In this document: piece by piece, positions 8,399 through 17,430 of the stretch
Layout: every line of letters begins with the position of its first letter
Position numbering within the stretch: position 1 is the first letter of the stretch
Assembly: GCF_042688385.1 (NCBI RefSeq)
Contig: NZ_JBHUPY010000001.1
Span: forward strand, 186,001-250,000
Direction of reading: 5' to 3'
Length of the DNA stretch: 64,000 bases
Source: Herpetosiphon sp042688385
GTDB lineage: Bacteria; Chloroflexota; Chloroflexia; Chloroflexales; Herpetosiphonaceae
The notes under the pieces: model-generated
What the model was told of the DNA's origin: nothing
The model's database searches: none
Seen by the model: only the letters and a program-made list of their open reading frames with translations
Program-made: the position numbers and the translations under genes

Positions 8399-9175
8399 AT
8401 GACGCTTGCAACGATCAGCAGCACGACCCCACGTCTGACGGTTAAGTGTGCCACGACGAGCGCCGAAATTGAGCAAGCCTTGCGCTTGCGCTACCGCGTT
8501 TTTGTTGAAGAAGCCAATAATTCGCGGCTTTGGAACGAACATGGGCTTGAATTCGATGTTTTCGACCAATGGTGCGACCATTTGTTGGTGATCGACCAAA
8601 ATTCTGAGCAAGTTGTTGGCACTTACCGTTTGCTGCCTGGCGAACGAGCCTTGGCCCATCAGGGGTTTTACTCGCAAACCGAATTTGAGCTTACGCGCTT
8701 TGCCCATTTGCGCAACGCCTTGGAGCTTGGCCGCAGTTGCATTGCCGCCGATTATCGCGGCACGCGGGCAATTCAAATGCTCTGGGGCGGAATTGCCAAT
8801 TATCTGGCTGAGCGGCCACATAGTCATTTGATTGGCTGCGCCAGCATGAACCACGATGAATTGCCTGATGTCAGTGCCTTGTATAGCATGCTGCGTCAAC
8901 ATAACGTAATTACCGATCGTTATAACATTCAGCCCTTGGCCAGCCACCGCATGCCTGATTTGCGCTGCTTGCCAATGACCTGTAGCGAGCGCGAAATGGT
9001 GCGCCGCTTGCCGTCATTGATCAAAGGTTATCGTTGGATGGGTGCTGAATTGGCGGGCGAGCCAGCCTACGATCCTCTATTTCACACCACCGATTTCTTT
9101 GTGGTTTTTGAAACCAACCAAATGACCAAGCGCTACCAACGCCATTTTGCCAGCTCGTATCAAGCAACGGCCTGA
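8399..9175 (+). CDS. GNAT-fold N-acyltransferase, OlsB/hemolysin-like
   Basis: 258-residue protein of the acetyltransferase family that includes OlsB-type N-acyltransferases (PF13444-like). Visible are LRLRYRVFVEEANN near the N-terminus, LLVIDQNSEQVVGTYRLLPG (about 72-91) and ELGRSCIAADYRG. OlsB-type enzymes join a 3-hydroxyacyl chain to the amino group of ornithine as the first step of ornithine lipid synthesis; some relatives use other amino acids. The ATG at 8399 has AAAGGAG eight bases upstream, which excludes the GTG at 8369. The next gene, 7 bp downstream, is an O-acyltransferase-like protein, so the pair could build an aminolipid. The substrate is inference. Confidence 0.72.
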   Translation: MTLATISSTTPRLTVKCATTSAEIEQALRLRYRVFVEEANNSRLWNEHGLEFDVFDQWCDHLLVIDQNSEQVVGTYRLLPGERALAHQGFYSQTEFELTRFAHLRNALELGRSCIAADYRGTRAIQMLWGGIANYLAERPHSHLIGCASMNHDELPDVSALYSMLRQHNVITDRYNIQPLASHRMPDLRCLPMTCSEREMVRRLPSLIKGYRWMGAELAGEPAYDPLFHTTDFFVVFETNQMTKRYQRHFASSYQATA

Positions 9176-9182
9176 GGCGACG

Positions 9183-10109
9183 ATGTATCAACTGCTTGCT
9201 CAATTGACCACCAATCCGCAGCGTTTGGCGCGCGTTCGGCGTATTGGCGGCTGGTTGCCACAACGCTTGGTTATTGGCCTTAGCTGGATGTTGGCCGTTG
9301 GTTTGTATTGGTTTATGCCGCGTTTGCGCCGTCATTTGCATGCTAACCTGGCCTATGTGCTGCTTGATAGCTCGTGGCTAGGGCGGACTGGGATTGGCGT
9401 GCGCTATCTCCAGCATATGCTGTTGTTGCTGTATGAAGTGCTGATTGGTATTGAGCGTTTGACTAGCGAGCATGTGCTGCTGGAAGGAACAAAGCATATT
9501 GAGGCTGCCTTGGCCCAAGGGCGCGGTGTGATTCTCTACACGCCCCATCAAGGCAATTTCTTTTATAGCTACTGGCGTTTGGCGCAGCGCTACAATTGCT
9601 TGACGGTTGGCACGGCTGGTAGCCCTGAGTTGCGGCCACTCTACGAGCAGTTTCATCAGCTTGGCTGTGCTGGCTTTGATTACGATGCGACCTCGCCGCG
9701 CGAGTTAATTCGGGGGTTGCGCCAGCATCTACAAGCCAATGGCGTGGTGTTTTTGTTGGGTGATTTTTGGCGACCGAATTTCCCTGAGGCCAGCTTTTTT
9801 GGCTTGCAATCGCGTACACCCCAAGGCGCAGCAACCTTTGCGCTCGAAGATAATGTGCCGATTGTACCGTGTTATAGCCTGCGCGAAGGCAAGCGCCATC
9901 GGCTGATTTGCCAAGAGCCGTTGCATTTGGGCCGCAGCTTTGGCCGCAAACAACGCCGCGAGGCCACCGACGAACTCAACGAGTGGATGGCCTCAATTAT
10001 TAGCGAAAACCCCAGCCAATGGCTGTATTGGTTCAATTGTCAAGAACGTTGGGAAGGCGACGACCAGCGTTTGCACCAGCAAAGTGTTGGCCAAGCCCTA
10101 GCGGCTTAG
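9183..10109 (+). CDS. LpxL/HtrB-like acyltransferase family protein
   Basis: 308-residue protein with the fold of lysophospholipid or lipid A acyltransferases. Motifs: VILYTPHQGNFFYSY, FLLGDFW (usual L..D), FFGLQSRTPQGAATFAL (usual FFG....TP.G.A.LA) and NVPIVPCY. The family catalytic HX4D/E motif is here HQGNFF: the His is present but the acid position is Phe, so activity may differ or be lost. An N-terminal hydrophobic segment (LVIGLSWMLAVGLYWFM) may anchor it. The ATG at 9183, seven bases past the previous stop, is preferred over one at 9147 inside the upstream gene. Partner of the GNAT acyltransferase; no lipid A genes are nearby. Confidence 0.7.
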   Translation: MYQLLAQLTTNPQRLARVRRIGGWLPQRLVIGLSWMLAVGLYWFMPRLRRHLHANLAYVLLDSSWLGRTGIGVRYLQHMLLLLYEVLIGIERLTSEHVLLEGTKHIEAALAQGRGVILYTPHQGNFFYSYWRLAQRYNCLTVGTAGSPELRPLYEQFHQLGCAGFDYDATSPRELIRGLRQHLQANGVVFLLGDFWRPNFPEASFFGLQSRTPQGAATFALEDNVPIVPCYSLREGKRHRLICQEPLHLGRSFGRKQRREATDELNEWMASIISENPSQWLYWFNCQERWEGDDQRLHQQSVGQALAA

Positions 10110-11485
10110 CGCAAAATATAGTAGGTTGCGCGTTTTTGGCCAATCTTCAAAATCAAACCCCGATCAACCAGATCCGAGAGATCGCGGCGAATCGTTTCGG
10201 GCGAAACATCGGGGCTGAGGTCTTGCAGATCGCGATTGGTAATTCGGCGATTCTCAGTTAAAAAGACCAAGGCTCCGATTTGGCGTTCGTTCAAGCCCAA
10301 GGCTTCCCATTTAGCGGTATCGATAATCGACGTGTTGGCGACATTCATGCCTTTGTTGCGCAGCGTTACCAAAAAGCCAGCGGCAGTTTCGCGAAATTCT
10401 GGTGGTGGCAAGCCTGCATCGGCCATTTGGCGCTGCATGCGGTCGATGCCATAACCAAGCCGTTCGATCAAGCCCAAATCGGCCAGCACTTGAACCAACG
10501 TTTCGTTGCGGCTAAAACGTTCGGCGGCAATATTATCGATCGTGACGTGGCCCGGCAAGCGGCCTGGGCTATACACTTCCAGCCGATCGACAAACATTGC
10601 GATTCGAATTCCCTCGCCGCGCACGGTATAATCGCGGTGGGCCACAGCGTTAACCAACGCTTCGCGCACAGCAGCAGGTGGATATTCTGTCCAATCTTCA
10701 CGTTCAAGGCCAACCATGCGCGAGCCACGGCGCATATGCTCGCCAAGCCAAAGCTCTGCTCGTCGCACTTGATCGGGCAAGGTGGTTCGAATATCAACCC
10801 GCTCAAATTCATCGCTCATTTCGTTGCCAGTGTAGCGCACCAAGGTCAACTCGCATTGCGGGTAATCGCGCTCGGTGGTGATGCTAAACAGCAACATTCC
10901 AGCATTAGTTGGTTGATAAACCGCTTGATTATCGCGGGTAAGGCAACCGCGGCGATACAGCCAACCCAAGGGATCGCCATCGGCGGGCGGGCCAATGCGC
11001 GCCACATACGATTGAATTTTCATCTCGCTTAGATCGCCCATTGCGACATTTTCTGGGCGAACCCGTTCCCAGCCAACCTCGCCGCGCTCAATCAGCAATT
11101 GGCGCAAGGCATTGGGTGGAATGGGCGCATTGCTTGGGCCTTCACGGCGCAAATATTTGCCATGCAAGCTATACACATTCGGCAAGCCTGGCGGAACTTC
11201 GATCAACAACACCGTTTGTTGGTTGCTAGTAAGTTGTTGGGGCAATGGGAGCACTAATGGCGGAGTACAGGCCAATGCTGCCTCTAGCGCTGCTTCTTCT
11301 GCTGCCTGAATATCTTGAACACCCTCGACTTTGGGCCTAACCCGCCCACTGATGCCAATGACTGCGCTACCGCCGTTGCCATTAGCAAAAGCCACTAACG
11401 TTTCAGCCAAATCCTCAGGCCGAAAGCGTTCGCGGAAACAGGCTAGCATCTCACTTTCGCCGTTTTCAAGTAACTGTTCAAGCAT
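10106..11485 (-). CDS. AlbA_2-domain regulator with GHKL ATPase-like and winged-helix domains
   Basis: 459-residue protein of the family annotated as ATP-binding or Schlafen-AAA_4 transcriptional regulators. Order: N-terminal AlbA_2 domain (about 1-125), a middle region, an HATPase_c_4-like domain (YPPAAVREALVNAVAHRDY then GEGIRIAMFVDRLEVYSPGRLPGH), and a C-terminal DeoR-type winged helix (ITNRDLQDLSPDVSPETIRRDLSDLVDRG cut here into ITNRDLQ, SPETIRRDL and DLVDRG). The ATG at 11485 is preferred to a TTG at 11497. It is divergent from the restriction-modification gene, 192 bp apart, so it may control it; that is inference. Its 3' end overlaps the acyltransferase gene by 4 bp, convergently. Confidence 0.78.
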   Translation of the reverse strand: MLEQLLENGESEMLACFRERFRPEDLAETLVAFANGNGGSAVIGISGRVRPKVEGVQDIQAAEEAALEAALACTPPLVLPLPQQLTSNQQTVLLIEVPPGLPNVYSLHGKYLRREGPSNAPIPPNALRQLLIERGEVGWERVRPENVAMGDLSEMKIQSYVARIGPPADGDPLGWLYRRGCLTRDNQAVYQPTNAGMLLFSITTERDYPQCELTLVRYTGNEMSDEFERVDIRTTLPDQVRRAELWLGEHMRRGSRMVGLEREDWTEYPPAAVREALVNAVAHRDYTVRGEGIRIAMFVDRLEVYSPGRLPGHVTIDNIAAERFSRNETLVQVLADLGLIERLGYGIDRMQRQMADAGLPPPEFRETAAGFLVTLRNKGMNVANTSIIDTAKWEALGLNERQIGALVFLTENRRITNRDLQDLSPDVSPETIRRDLSDLVDRGLILKIGQKRATYYILR

Positions 11486-11515
11486 ACACAACCCCAAACA
11501 TTCAATAGGGCTGCA

Positions 11516-11524
11516 ATTATAGCA
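11516..11524 (-). promoter_or_regulatory. Extended -10 promoter for the AlbA_2 gene
   Basis: TGCTATAAT on the minus strand, 31 bases upstream of the ATG at 11485, preceded by TA as at the accD promoter. Confidence 0.5.
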
Positions 11525-11602
11525 TAGGGCTTGGTTCTTTGTCCGATCAATTGGCTAAAGGAAAGTTATGGGTTAGAAACGCTTAAAACCCTTTCTTAGT
11601 TA

Positions 11603-11631
11603 TTGCAGATCTAACTTTTTCAGGGTATAAC
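11603..11631 (+). promoter_or_regulatory. Sigma70-type promoter for the restriction-modification gene
   Basis: TTGCAG (11603-11608), 17-bp spacer, TATAAC (11626-11631). The TTG start codon is 46 bases downstream. Confidence 0.55.
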
Positions 11632-11677
11632 AATGCTTGGGTATTTGTAAAAATGGATATTTGCTGGGAGGTCGATT

Positions 11678-14600
11678 TTGCTCAAAGAACTACAGGCGAT
11701 TGCGAGTGATTTAACTCAAAAATGGCAAACCGTAGCCCAATTTAATCCTGAAGATCAATTGAAGTCAAGTGTTGAAAAGATTATTAAAGAGATCTGCCAA
11801 ACTATGCTTGGCAATTCGCAAATTAATGTTGTGACTGAAGTTCAAGAGCGATCTATCGCTGGTAGGCCGGATATGGGCGTTTCTCAGGCGGGCTTAATTA
11901 TTGGCCATATTGAATTAAAAGCGCCTGATAAAAAGGCTGACCCGCGCAAATTTGCCGCTAAAAGTGCCGATGCCAAACAATGGCAAAAATTCCAACAATT
12001 GCCAAATCTGATTTATACCAATGGCAACGATTGGTTGTTGTTTCGTTCTGGCGTTCTTGTTGAGAATCGACGAGTTAGTTTCATTGGTGATGTTACGAGC
12101 GACGGTGCAAGGGCAATCAACAAGGCGAATGTTGATAACTTGATCGAGCTTATTCGTGATTTTATGTTGTGGCAGCCCACTGTACCGCGTAACCCTAAAG
12201 AATTGGCCCAACTATTAGCACCGCTGTGCCTTTTGTTGCGCAGCGATGTTTTAGAAGCTTTACCAGACCCCGAATCTCCTTTAAGCATTTTGTTCAAAAA
12301 TTGGCAAACATATCTGTTCGCTGATGCCAGTGACTTTGAATTTGCTGATGCCTATGCCCAAACTATGGTTTATGCCTTATTGTTAGCGCGGCAAAATGGC
12401 TTGGCATCAATCACGATCGATCAGGCGGTTAGTAATTTGCGTACAGGCCATCGCTTGCTGTCCGATACGCTCAAGCTATTAGGAGATTTGGATGCCCGTG
12501 AGGTAATTGCTACCTCGATTGATGTGATTGAACGAATTATTCAGGCAGTTGATTCGTCGATTTTTGCTAGTGGCGGTGATCCATGGCTCTATTTTTATGA
12601 AGAGTTTTTGGCTGCCTATGATAACAATTTGCGCAAACAGCGTGGGGTTTACTACACCCCGATTGAGATTATTCAGGCCCAAGTTGGCTTAGTTAATCAG
12701 TTGTTGACTCAGTATTTCAAAGCACCTTACGGAATGGTTGATCCTAAGGTCGTCACGCTTGACCCAGCCACTGGTACTGGAACCTATCTCTTAACTGCCT
12801 TGCAAGAAAGCCTCAATCTGGTTGATCGTGATCGCGGCAAGGGTTTACGCACCCAGTATGCTAGTTTTGCTGCCCAAAATATGCATGCCTTTGAATTACT
12901 GGTTGGACCATATGCGGTTGCCCATTTGCGGTTTTCGCAGGCAATTGCCGCCGAAAAGGCTCAATTGCCCGCCGATGGGGTGCATGTGTATTTGTCCGAT
13001 ACCCTTGATTCACCTAATAATGCCCCGCCCCAGCAATTAACTTTAGTGCTAAAAAGCCTGAGCCAGGAACAAAAACGTGTAGCAAAGGTAAAGCAATCAA
13101 CCGAAGTATTGGTATGTATTGGCAATCCACCCTACAATCGCCAAATCATTGATGAAGAGCAACAAGATAAGGTTGAACGTAAGGGTGGCTGGGTACGGTT
13201 TGGAAGCAAACACGAACCTCCAATTTTTAATAGCTTCACTCAGCCAGTTATAGATGCAGGAAAAGGTGGTCATCTTAAAAATATCTATAACGATTATGTG
13301 TATTTTTGGCGTTGGGCAATGTGGAAGGTTTTTGAACAACCCCAATCGCAACAAGGTGGAGTGATTAGTTTTATCACGGCCTCATCGTATTTGCGTGGCC
13401 CAGGTTTTGCAGGGATGCGCCAACACATGCGCCAAATCTTCGATGAGTTGTGGCTAATCGATCTAGGAGGCGATAATATAGGCGCACGTAAAACAGAAAA
13501 TGTGTTTGCAATTGAAACACCAGTGGTCATTGCAGTAGGTGTACGCTACACTTCACCAAAACCAACTCAACCTGCAACTGTCCACTATTGTTGTATAGAA
13601 GGTACAACAGAAGAAAAATTAGCCCAAATAGCCAAGGTCAAACAATTTAGCGACCTCGTCTGGGAAGCTTGTGGCACAGGATGGTTTGATCCATTTATTC
13701 CTGCAGCAAGCGGAGCTTATGCAACATGGCCTAAAATAACCGATTTGTTTCCATGGCAAATTAGTGGCATGCAATATAAACGGACATGGCCAATTGCGGC
13801 AAATCAATCAACCATACAGCGCCGTTGGGAGTATTTTATTAAAGCAGAAAATAAAGCAGAACTATTTAGCGAAACCCGTGATCGCAAGGTTGATAAGCTG
13901 TATGGTACATTAACCGATAAAACAACCCGCTTGCCAGCGCTCAGACGCTTAACCGATCCTAAAATACCTATTACAATTGAACAAATTGGCTATCGCAGTT
14001 TTGATCGCCAATGGGCAATTGTTGATAATCGGGTTGGCGATTTTTTACGGCCCGATTTGCATACCGCCAATAGCGAACATCAAATCTATCTTACCAGTCT
14101 ACTTACAGATGTACTTGGTTCAGGTAGTGCAGCAGTTATTAGCCATCTAATCCCAGACATGCATTATTTCCGCAATCGCGGGGGCAAAGATGTTATTCCC
14201 TTATGGCGTGATGCGGCGGCGAGCCAAGCCAACGTGCCAGCAGGGTTATTAGACCACCTTGCTAGTGAGCTTGGCTTCGAGCTGAATGCGCTTGATCTCA
14301 TGGCCTATTGCTATACCCTATTGGCAAGCCCAACCTATACTGCACGTTTTGAAAGCGAGCTACGCACGCCGGGGCCGCGTATTCCAATCACCAGCAATGG
14401 CGAACTTTTTCGCACAGCAGTAAGTTTGGGTAAACGCCTGATTTGGCTGCACAGCTATGGCCAACGCTGTGTGCCAAGCGATCAACCAAAGGGTATCGTG
14501 CCACGAGGGCAGGTGCGATGCGATGTTGGCACAAGCCAAAGCGAATATCCTAACGTCTATCATTACGATGAACAACAGCAACAACTTACCATCGGCACAA

Positions 14601-14944
14601 GCGGTGTATTTAGCCATGTTCGGCCCGAGGTATTTAATTTCAGCGTTTCGGGCTTGAAAGTTGTACAATCTTGGTTGGGCTATCGGATGTCCGACCCAGC
14701 TGGGCGCAGTTCATCGCCGCTTGACAAAATCTTGCCCGAACGCTGGGAATTTGATGATGAATTGCTAGAACTGCTGTGGCTGCTTGATCACACAATTGAT
14801 CTGCAACCTCAACTCGCTGAACTGCTTGAGCATGTACTGAATTCGCCGTTGTTGCTTGCTGATGATTTGCCAGAACCTAGCGATCTAGAACGAGCCGCGC
14901 CCAAACCAATTAAACAAACTCAGACCAAAATGCCGCTTCAATAA
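11678..14944 (+). CDS. Single-polypeptide restriction-modification enzyme (type ISP/IIG-like)
   Basis: 1088 residues. The N-terminal PD-(D/E)xK nuclease shows GRPDMGV (D65) and HIELKAP (E79, K81). An N6-adenine methyltransferase follows, with motif I DPATGTGTYLLTAL (about 362) and catalytic motif IV NPPYNRQ (about 483). The last ~500 residues resemble the target-recognition region of type ISP enzymes. No DEAD-box helicase is present, unlike LlaGI-type ISP enzymes, so it may cut near its site like type IIG. Start is TTG at 11678 with GGGAGG six bases upstream. No separate modification or specificity gene is adjacent. Base use is more AT-rich than its neighbours, a hint of transfer. Recognition site unknown. 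Confidence 0.85.
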   Translation: MLKELQAIASDLTQKWQTVAQFNPEDQLKSSVEKIIKEICQTMLGNSQINVVTEVQERSIAGRPDMGVSQAGLIIGHIELKAPDKKADPRKFAAKSADAKQWQKFQQLPNLIYTNGNDWLLFRSGVLVENRRVSFIGDVTSDGARAINKANVDNLIELIRDFMLWQPTVPRNPKELAQLLAPLCLLLRSDVLEALPDPESPLSILFKNWQTYLFADASDFEFADAYAQTMVYALLLARQNGLASITIDQAVSNLRTGHRLLSDTLKLLGDLDAREVIATSIDVIERIIQAVDSSIFASGGDPWLYFYEEFLAAYDNNLRKQRGVYYTPIEIIQAQVGLVNQLLTQYFKAPYGMVDPKVVTLDPATGTGTYLLTALQESLNLVDRDRGKGLRTQYASFAAQNMHAFELLVGPYAVAHLRFSQAIAAEKAQLPADGVHVYLSDTLDSPNNAPPQQLTLVLKSLSQEQKRVAKVKQSTEVLVCIGNPPYNRQIIDEEQQDKVERKGGWVRFGSKHEPPIFNSFTQPVIDAGKGGHLKNIYNDYVYFWRWAMWKVFEQPQSQQGGVISFITASSYLRGPGFAGMRQHMRQIFDELWLIDLGGDNIGARKTENVFAIETPVVIAVGVRYTSPKPTQPATVHYCCIEGTTEEKLAQIAKVKQFSDLVWEACGTGWFDPFIPAASGAYATWPKITDLFPWQISGMQYKRTWPIAANQSTIQRRWEYFIKAENKAELFSETRDRKVDKLYGTLTDKTTRLPALRRLTDPKIPITIEQIGYRSFDRQWAIVDNRVGDFLRPDLHTANSEHQIYLTSLLTDVLGSGSAAVISHLIPDMHYFRNRGGKDVIPLWRDAAASQANVPAGLLDHLASELGFELNALDLMAYCYTLLASPTYTARFESELRTPGPRIPITSNGELFRTAVSLGKRLIWLHSYGQRCVPSDQPKGIVPRGQVRCDVGTSQSEYPNVYHYDEQQQQLTIGTSGVFSHVRPEVFNFSVSGLKVVQSWLGYRMSDPAGRSSSPLDKILPERWEFDDELLELLWLLDHTIDLQPQLAELLEHVLNSPLLLADDLPEPSDLERAAPKPIKQTQTKMPLQ

Positions 14945-14985
14945 TCCAGCGTTGTGTTGAGTGTATGATTTGGTTGTGGCCTAGC

Positions 14986-15105
14986 GCCTCGCCCGCGCGT
15001 GGGGGAGCAGTCTACCGAAAGACCATGGGTTTGCCGCGATTCGCGGCGCTGCCACCAAACTAAAAGCCCCTCGCCCGCGCCACGGGAGAGGGGTTGGGGT
15101 GAGGG
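14986..15105. repeat. GC-rich dispersed repeat (family copy a)
   Basis: Intergenic GC-rich element ending in GGGTTGGGGTGAGGG (15091-15105). The right ~45 bp matches, nearly base for base, the reverse complement of the left end of the element at 62520-62652. It contains a CCCCTC...GAGGGG stem. Its left edge is uncertain. It separates the converging restriction gene and lipoprotein array. Confidence 0.6.
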
Positions 15106-15116
15106 AACCACTTCAT

Positions 15117-15668
15117 TTATTCGACCAACTTGCCCAGTTGGCGCAGATGGTTTTTGACCGCCTCGGCAATTGCCGGATCGGCGTTGAGAAATGGGAATGG
15201 TGCTCGGCTTACCCCTAAACTAGCATTCCGCAAGGCATATTGGATTGGCTGGTTGGGTTGATACGAATCAGCCTGAATTGATAAAACGGGATATGCATAT
15301 GAGGTTGGTGCAAATTCTAGAATCCGTTTGCCTACAATAATCCGTTGTTGATTAAACACGATCACAAAATAAGCATCGCTGAATAAGAGTTGTTGATCGG
15401 CATCGCTGAATATCGTTTTGTCAATATTAATCTGTTGATTATTCCAATCATAGGCAAGCAGATTCGTTTCGTCGAGCACAATTGATGCCTTATCTAAATC
15501 AATTGTTTGCAGCGCAATCGTTGGATCATTGGTTGCCGTTTCAAACTGTTTAATTGCAGCTTGATCGAAGATGTAGAGCGTAAACGGGCTAGCTGTGGGC
15601 GATGGTTGCTTAGTTTGGGTACAACCAACAAGCACCAGCAGCAGCCAACAATATCCTATCCAACGCAT
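15117..15668 (-). CDS. Lipoprotein, array copy 1 (type A)
   Basis: 183-residue predicted lipoprotein, last of five tandem paralogs. The signal peptide has a lipobox ending LVGC (MRWIGYCWLLLVLVGC). The mature part starts LYIFDQAAIKQFE and ends in the family signature NADPAIAEAVKNHLRQLGKLVE, read here as ADPAIAEAV and HLRQLGKLVE. The start at 15668 is chosen because GGAGG lies six bases upstream; the TTG two codons earlier touches that site. No family recognised. The array lies just downstream of a broken deamidase-toxin-like gene on the same strand, so an immunity role is a reasonable inference. Confidence 0.68.
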   Translation of the reverse strand: MRWIGYCWLLLVLVGCTQTKQPSPTASPFTLYIFDQAAIKQFETATNDPTIALQTIDLDKASIVLDETNLLAYDWNNQQINIDKTIFSDADQQLLFSDAYFVIVFNQQRIIVGKRILEFAPTSYAYPVLSIQADSYQPNQPIQYALRNASLGVSRAPFPFLNADPAIAEAVKNHLRQLGKLVE

Positions 15669-15680
15669 GGTCAACCTCCG

Positions 15681-16235
15681 TTACTCAATCAACTTGCCCA
15701 TTTGGCGCAGATGGTTTTTGACCGCCTCGGCAATCGCCGGATCGGTGTTGAGAAATGGGAATGGTGGTTGGGACGTTTGAAGCAATGACCCATAGCGAAA
15801 ACTATAGACGATGTGGTCTTGCTGAATACTCGAATACAAAGCTGTTTCGTCAGAAGAGATAAATCGAGCGGTATCTTCTGAATGTAATGACGTGAGGATA
15901 ATGCGTTGCTGTTGAAATACCACGATTACCTTACTGCCTTCTTGCATAAAAAAGGGCATTTCTCGCAGCCGGTCATGCCACGGATTGGTAATCTTTAATG
16001 TTTGTTGTGGCCAATCATAGGCGATAATAGCGGATTCAGGAATGACATAGGCAGCACGTTCCAAATCAATCGTTGCTAAGAGTGTGGTTGGATCATAGGT
16101 TGACGTTTCAAACTGTTTAATTGCAGCTTGATCGAAGATGTAGAGCGTAAACAGGCTAGCTGTGGATGGTGGTTGATCGGTTTGGGTACAACCAACAAGC
16201 ACCATTATGAGCCAACAATACCCTATCCAGCGCAT
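15681..16235 (-). CDS. Lipoprotein, array copy 2 (type A)
   Basis: 184-residue paralog of copy 1 with the same signal peptide (MRWIGYCWLIMVLVGC) and the C-terminal HLRQMGKLIE. The mid-region differs from copy 1 in most positions, while the first ~35 residues and the last ~25 are nearly the same. Only 12 bp separate it from copy 1, containing the GGAGGTTGACC leader shared by copies 1-3. Exported and lipid-anchored by prediction; function unknown. Confidence 0.68.
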   Translation of the reverse strand: MRWIGYCWLIMVLVGCTQTDQPPSTASLFTLYIFDQAAIKQFETSTYDPTTLLATIDLERAAYVIPESAIIAYDWPQQTLKITNPWHDRLREMPFFMQEGSKVIVVFQQQRIILTSLHSEDTARFISSDETALYSSIQQDHIVYSFRYGSLLQTSQPPFPFLNTDPAIAEAVKNHLRQMGKLIE

Positions 16236-16247
16236 GGTCAACCTCCG

Positions 16248-16824
16248 TTATTCGACCAACTTGCCCAGTTGGCGCAAATGGGTTTTGACCGCTTCGGCAA
16301 CCGCTGGATCGGCTGCCAAAAACTGCGATTCTGTGTCGTACATCACCGATGAACGGGAATGAAATGAATAGACGAGTTTACCTTGAAGCTCAGGATTTTC
16401 CATCAGCATAAAATCTTGGGATAAGGCCATAGCCGGGTAGTCGAAACGGCGTGGACTTTCCGCTGCCACAACCTTGCCGCCAAACAAACGCTGCTCTTGG
16501 AAAACTACGATAAATGCGCCATCACCACCCCACATATAGCTAGGTGTATCGAGATCAGTTTGGCCCCAAGGATTAGTGAAGGTAATGGTTTGGGTTGACC
16601 AATGATAGCTGAGCAAGAGATCCTCGGTCACGGTGAAAGCAGCCTGCGCTAATGGCCACAGCCTGCAAAATTTGCCATGCGGTATCAGCAGTCGGGCCAA
16701 GCCCTGGTACAGCCTCTTGATCAAAAATGTATATCGCAAAATGGTTGGCCGTGGGTGGTGGTTGATCGGTTTGGGTACAACCAACAAGCACCATTATGAG
16801 CCAACAATACCCTATCCAGCGCAT
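16248..16824 (-). pseudogene. Lipoprotein, array copy 3 (type B), frameshifted
   Basis: Starts as its paralogs do (MRWIGYCWLIMVLVGCTQTD, ATG at 16824) and reads through AVPGLGPTADTAWQILQAV, then leaves frame. The remainder (AQAAFTVTEDLLLSYHW to HLRQLGKLVE) continues in another frame. Comparison with copies 4 and 5 places one extra C at 16656-16657: AATGGCCACAG here, against AATGGTACAG and AATGGCACAG there. Apart from this base the gene is intact, so it is a very recent frameshift, a phase-variable state or a sequencing error. Confidence 0.8.
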
Positions 16825-16836
16825 GGTCAACCTCCG

Positions 16837-17412
16837 TTATTCGACCAACTTGCCCAGTTGACGCAAATGGTTTTTGACCGCCTCGGCGATTGATGGATCG
16901 GTGGCTAAAAACTGTGATTGTGGGTCGTACATCACCGATGAGCGTGGATGGAATGAGTAGACGAGTTTACCTTGAAGCTCAGGATTTTCCATCAGAATAA
17001 AATCGGTAGGGAGTGCCATGGCGGGATAATCAAAACGGCGTGGGCTTTCAGCTGAAACAACTTTGCCGCCAAATAAGCGCTGCCCTTGAAAAACCACGAT
17101 AAATGCGCCATCACCACCCCACATATAACTTGGAGCGTCGAGATCAGTTTGACCCCAAGGATTGGTAAAGGTAATCGTTTGGGTTGACCAATGATAGCTG
17201 AGCAATAACTCCTCGGTCACGGTGAAAGCAGCCTGCGCTAATGGTACAGCCTGCAAAATTTGCCATGCGGTATCAGCAGTCGGACCAAGCCCTGGCACAG
17301 CATCTTGATCAAAAATGTATATCGCAAACTGGTTGGCCGTGGGTGGTGGTTGATCGGTTTGGGTACAACTACCAATCAACACGAGCAGCCAGCAATATCC
17401 TATCCAGCGCAT
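16837..17412 (-). CDS. Lipoprotein, array copy 4 (type B)
   Basis: 191 residues, lipobox LIGSC (MRWIGYCWLLVLIGSC). The mature part contains the type B core: AVPGLGPTADTAWQILQAVP, TITFTNPWGQTDLD, SYMWGGDGAFIVVFQGQRLF and PRRFDYPAMAL, ending HLRQLGKLVE. AAAGGAG lies seven bases before the ATG, a different leader from copies 1-3. Copy 3 is almost a duplicate of it. No known domain recognised. Confidence 0.7.
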   Translation of the reverse strand: MRWIGYCWLLVLIGSCTQTDQPPPTANQFAIYIFDQDAVPGLGPTADTAWQILQAVPLAQAAFTVTEELLLSYHWSTQTITFTNPWGQTDLDAPSYMWGGDGAFIVVFQGQRLFGGKVVSAESPRRFDYPAMALPTDFILMENPELQGKLVYSFHPRSSVMYDPQSQFLATDPSIAEAVKNHLRQLGKLVE

Positions 17413-17430
17413 AACGCTGCTCCTTTCCCC

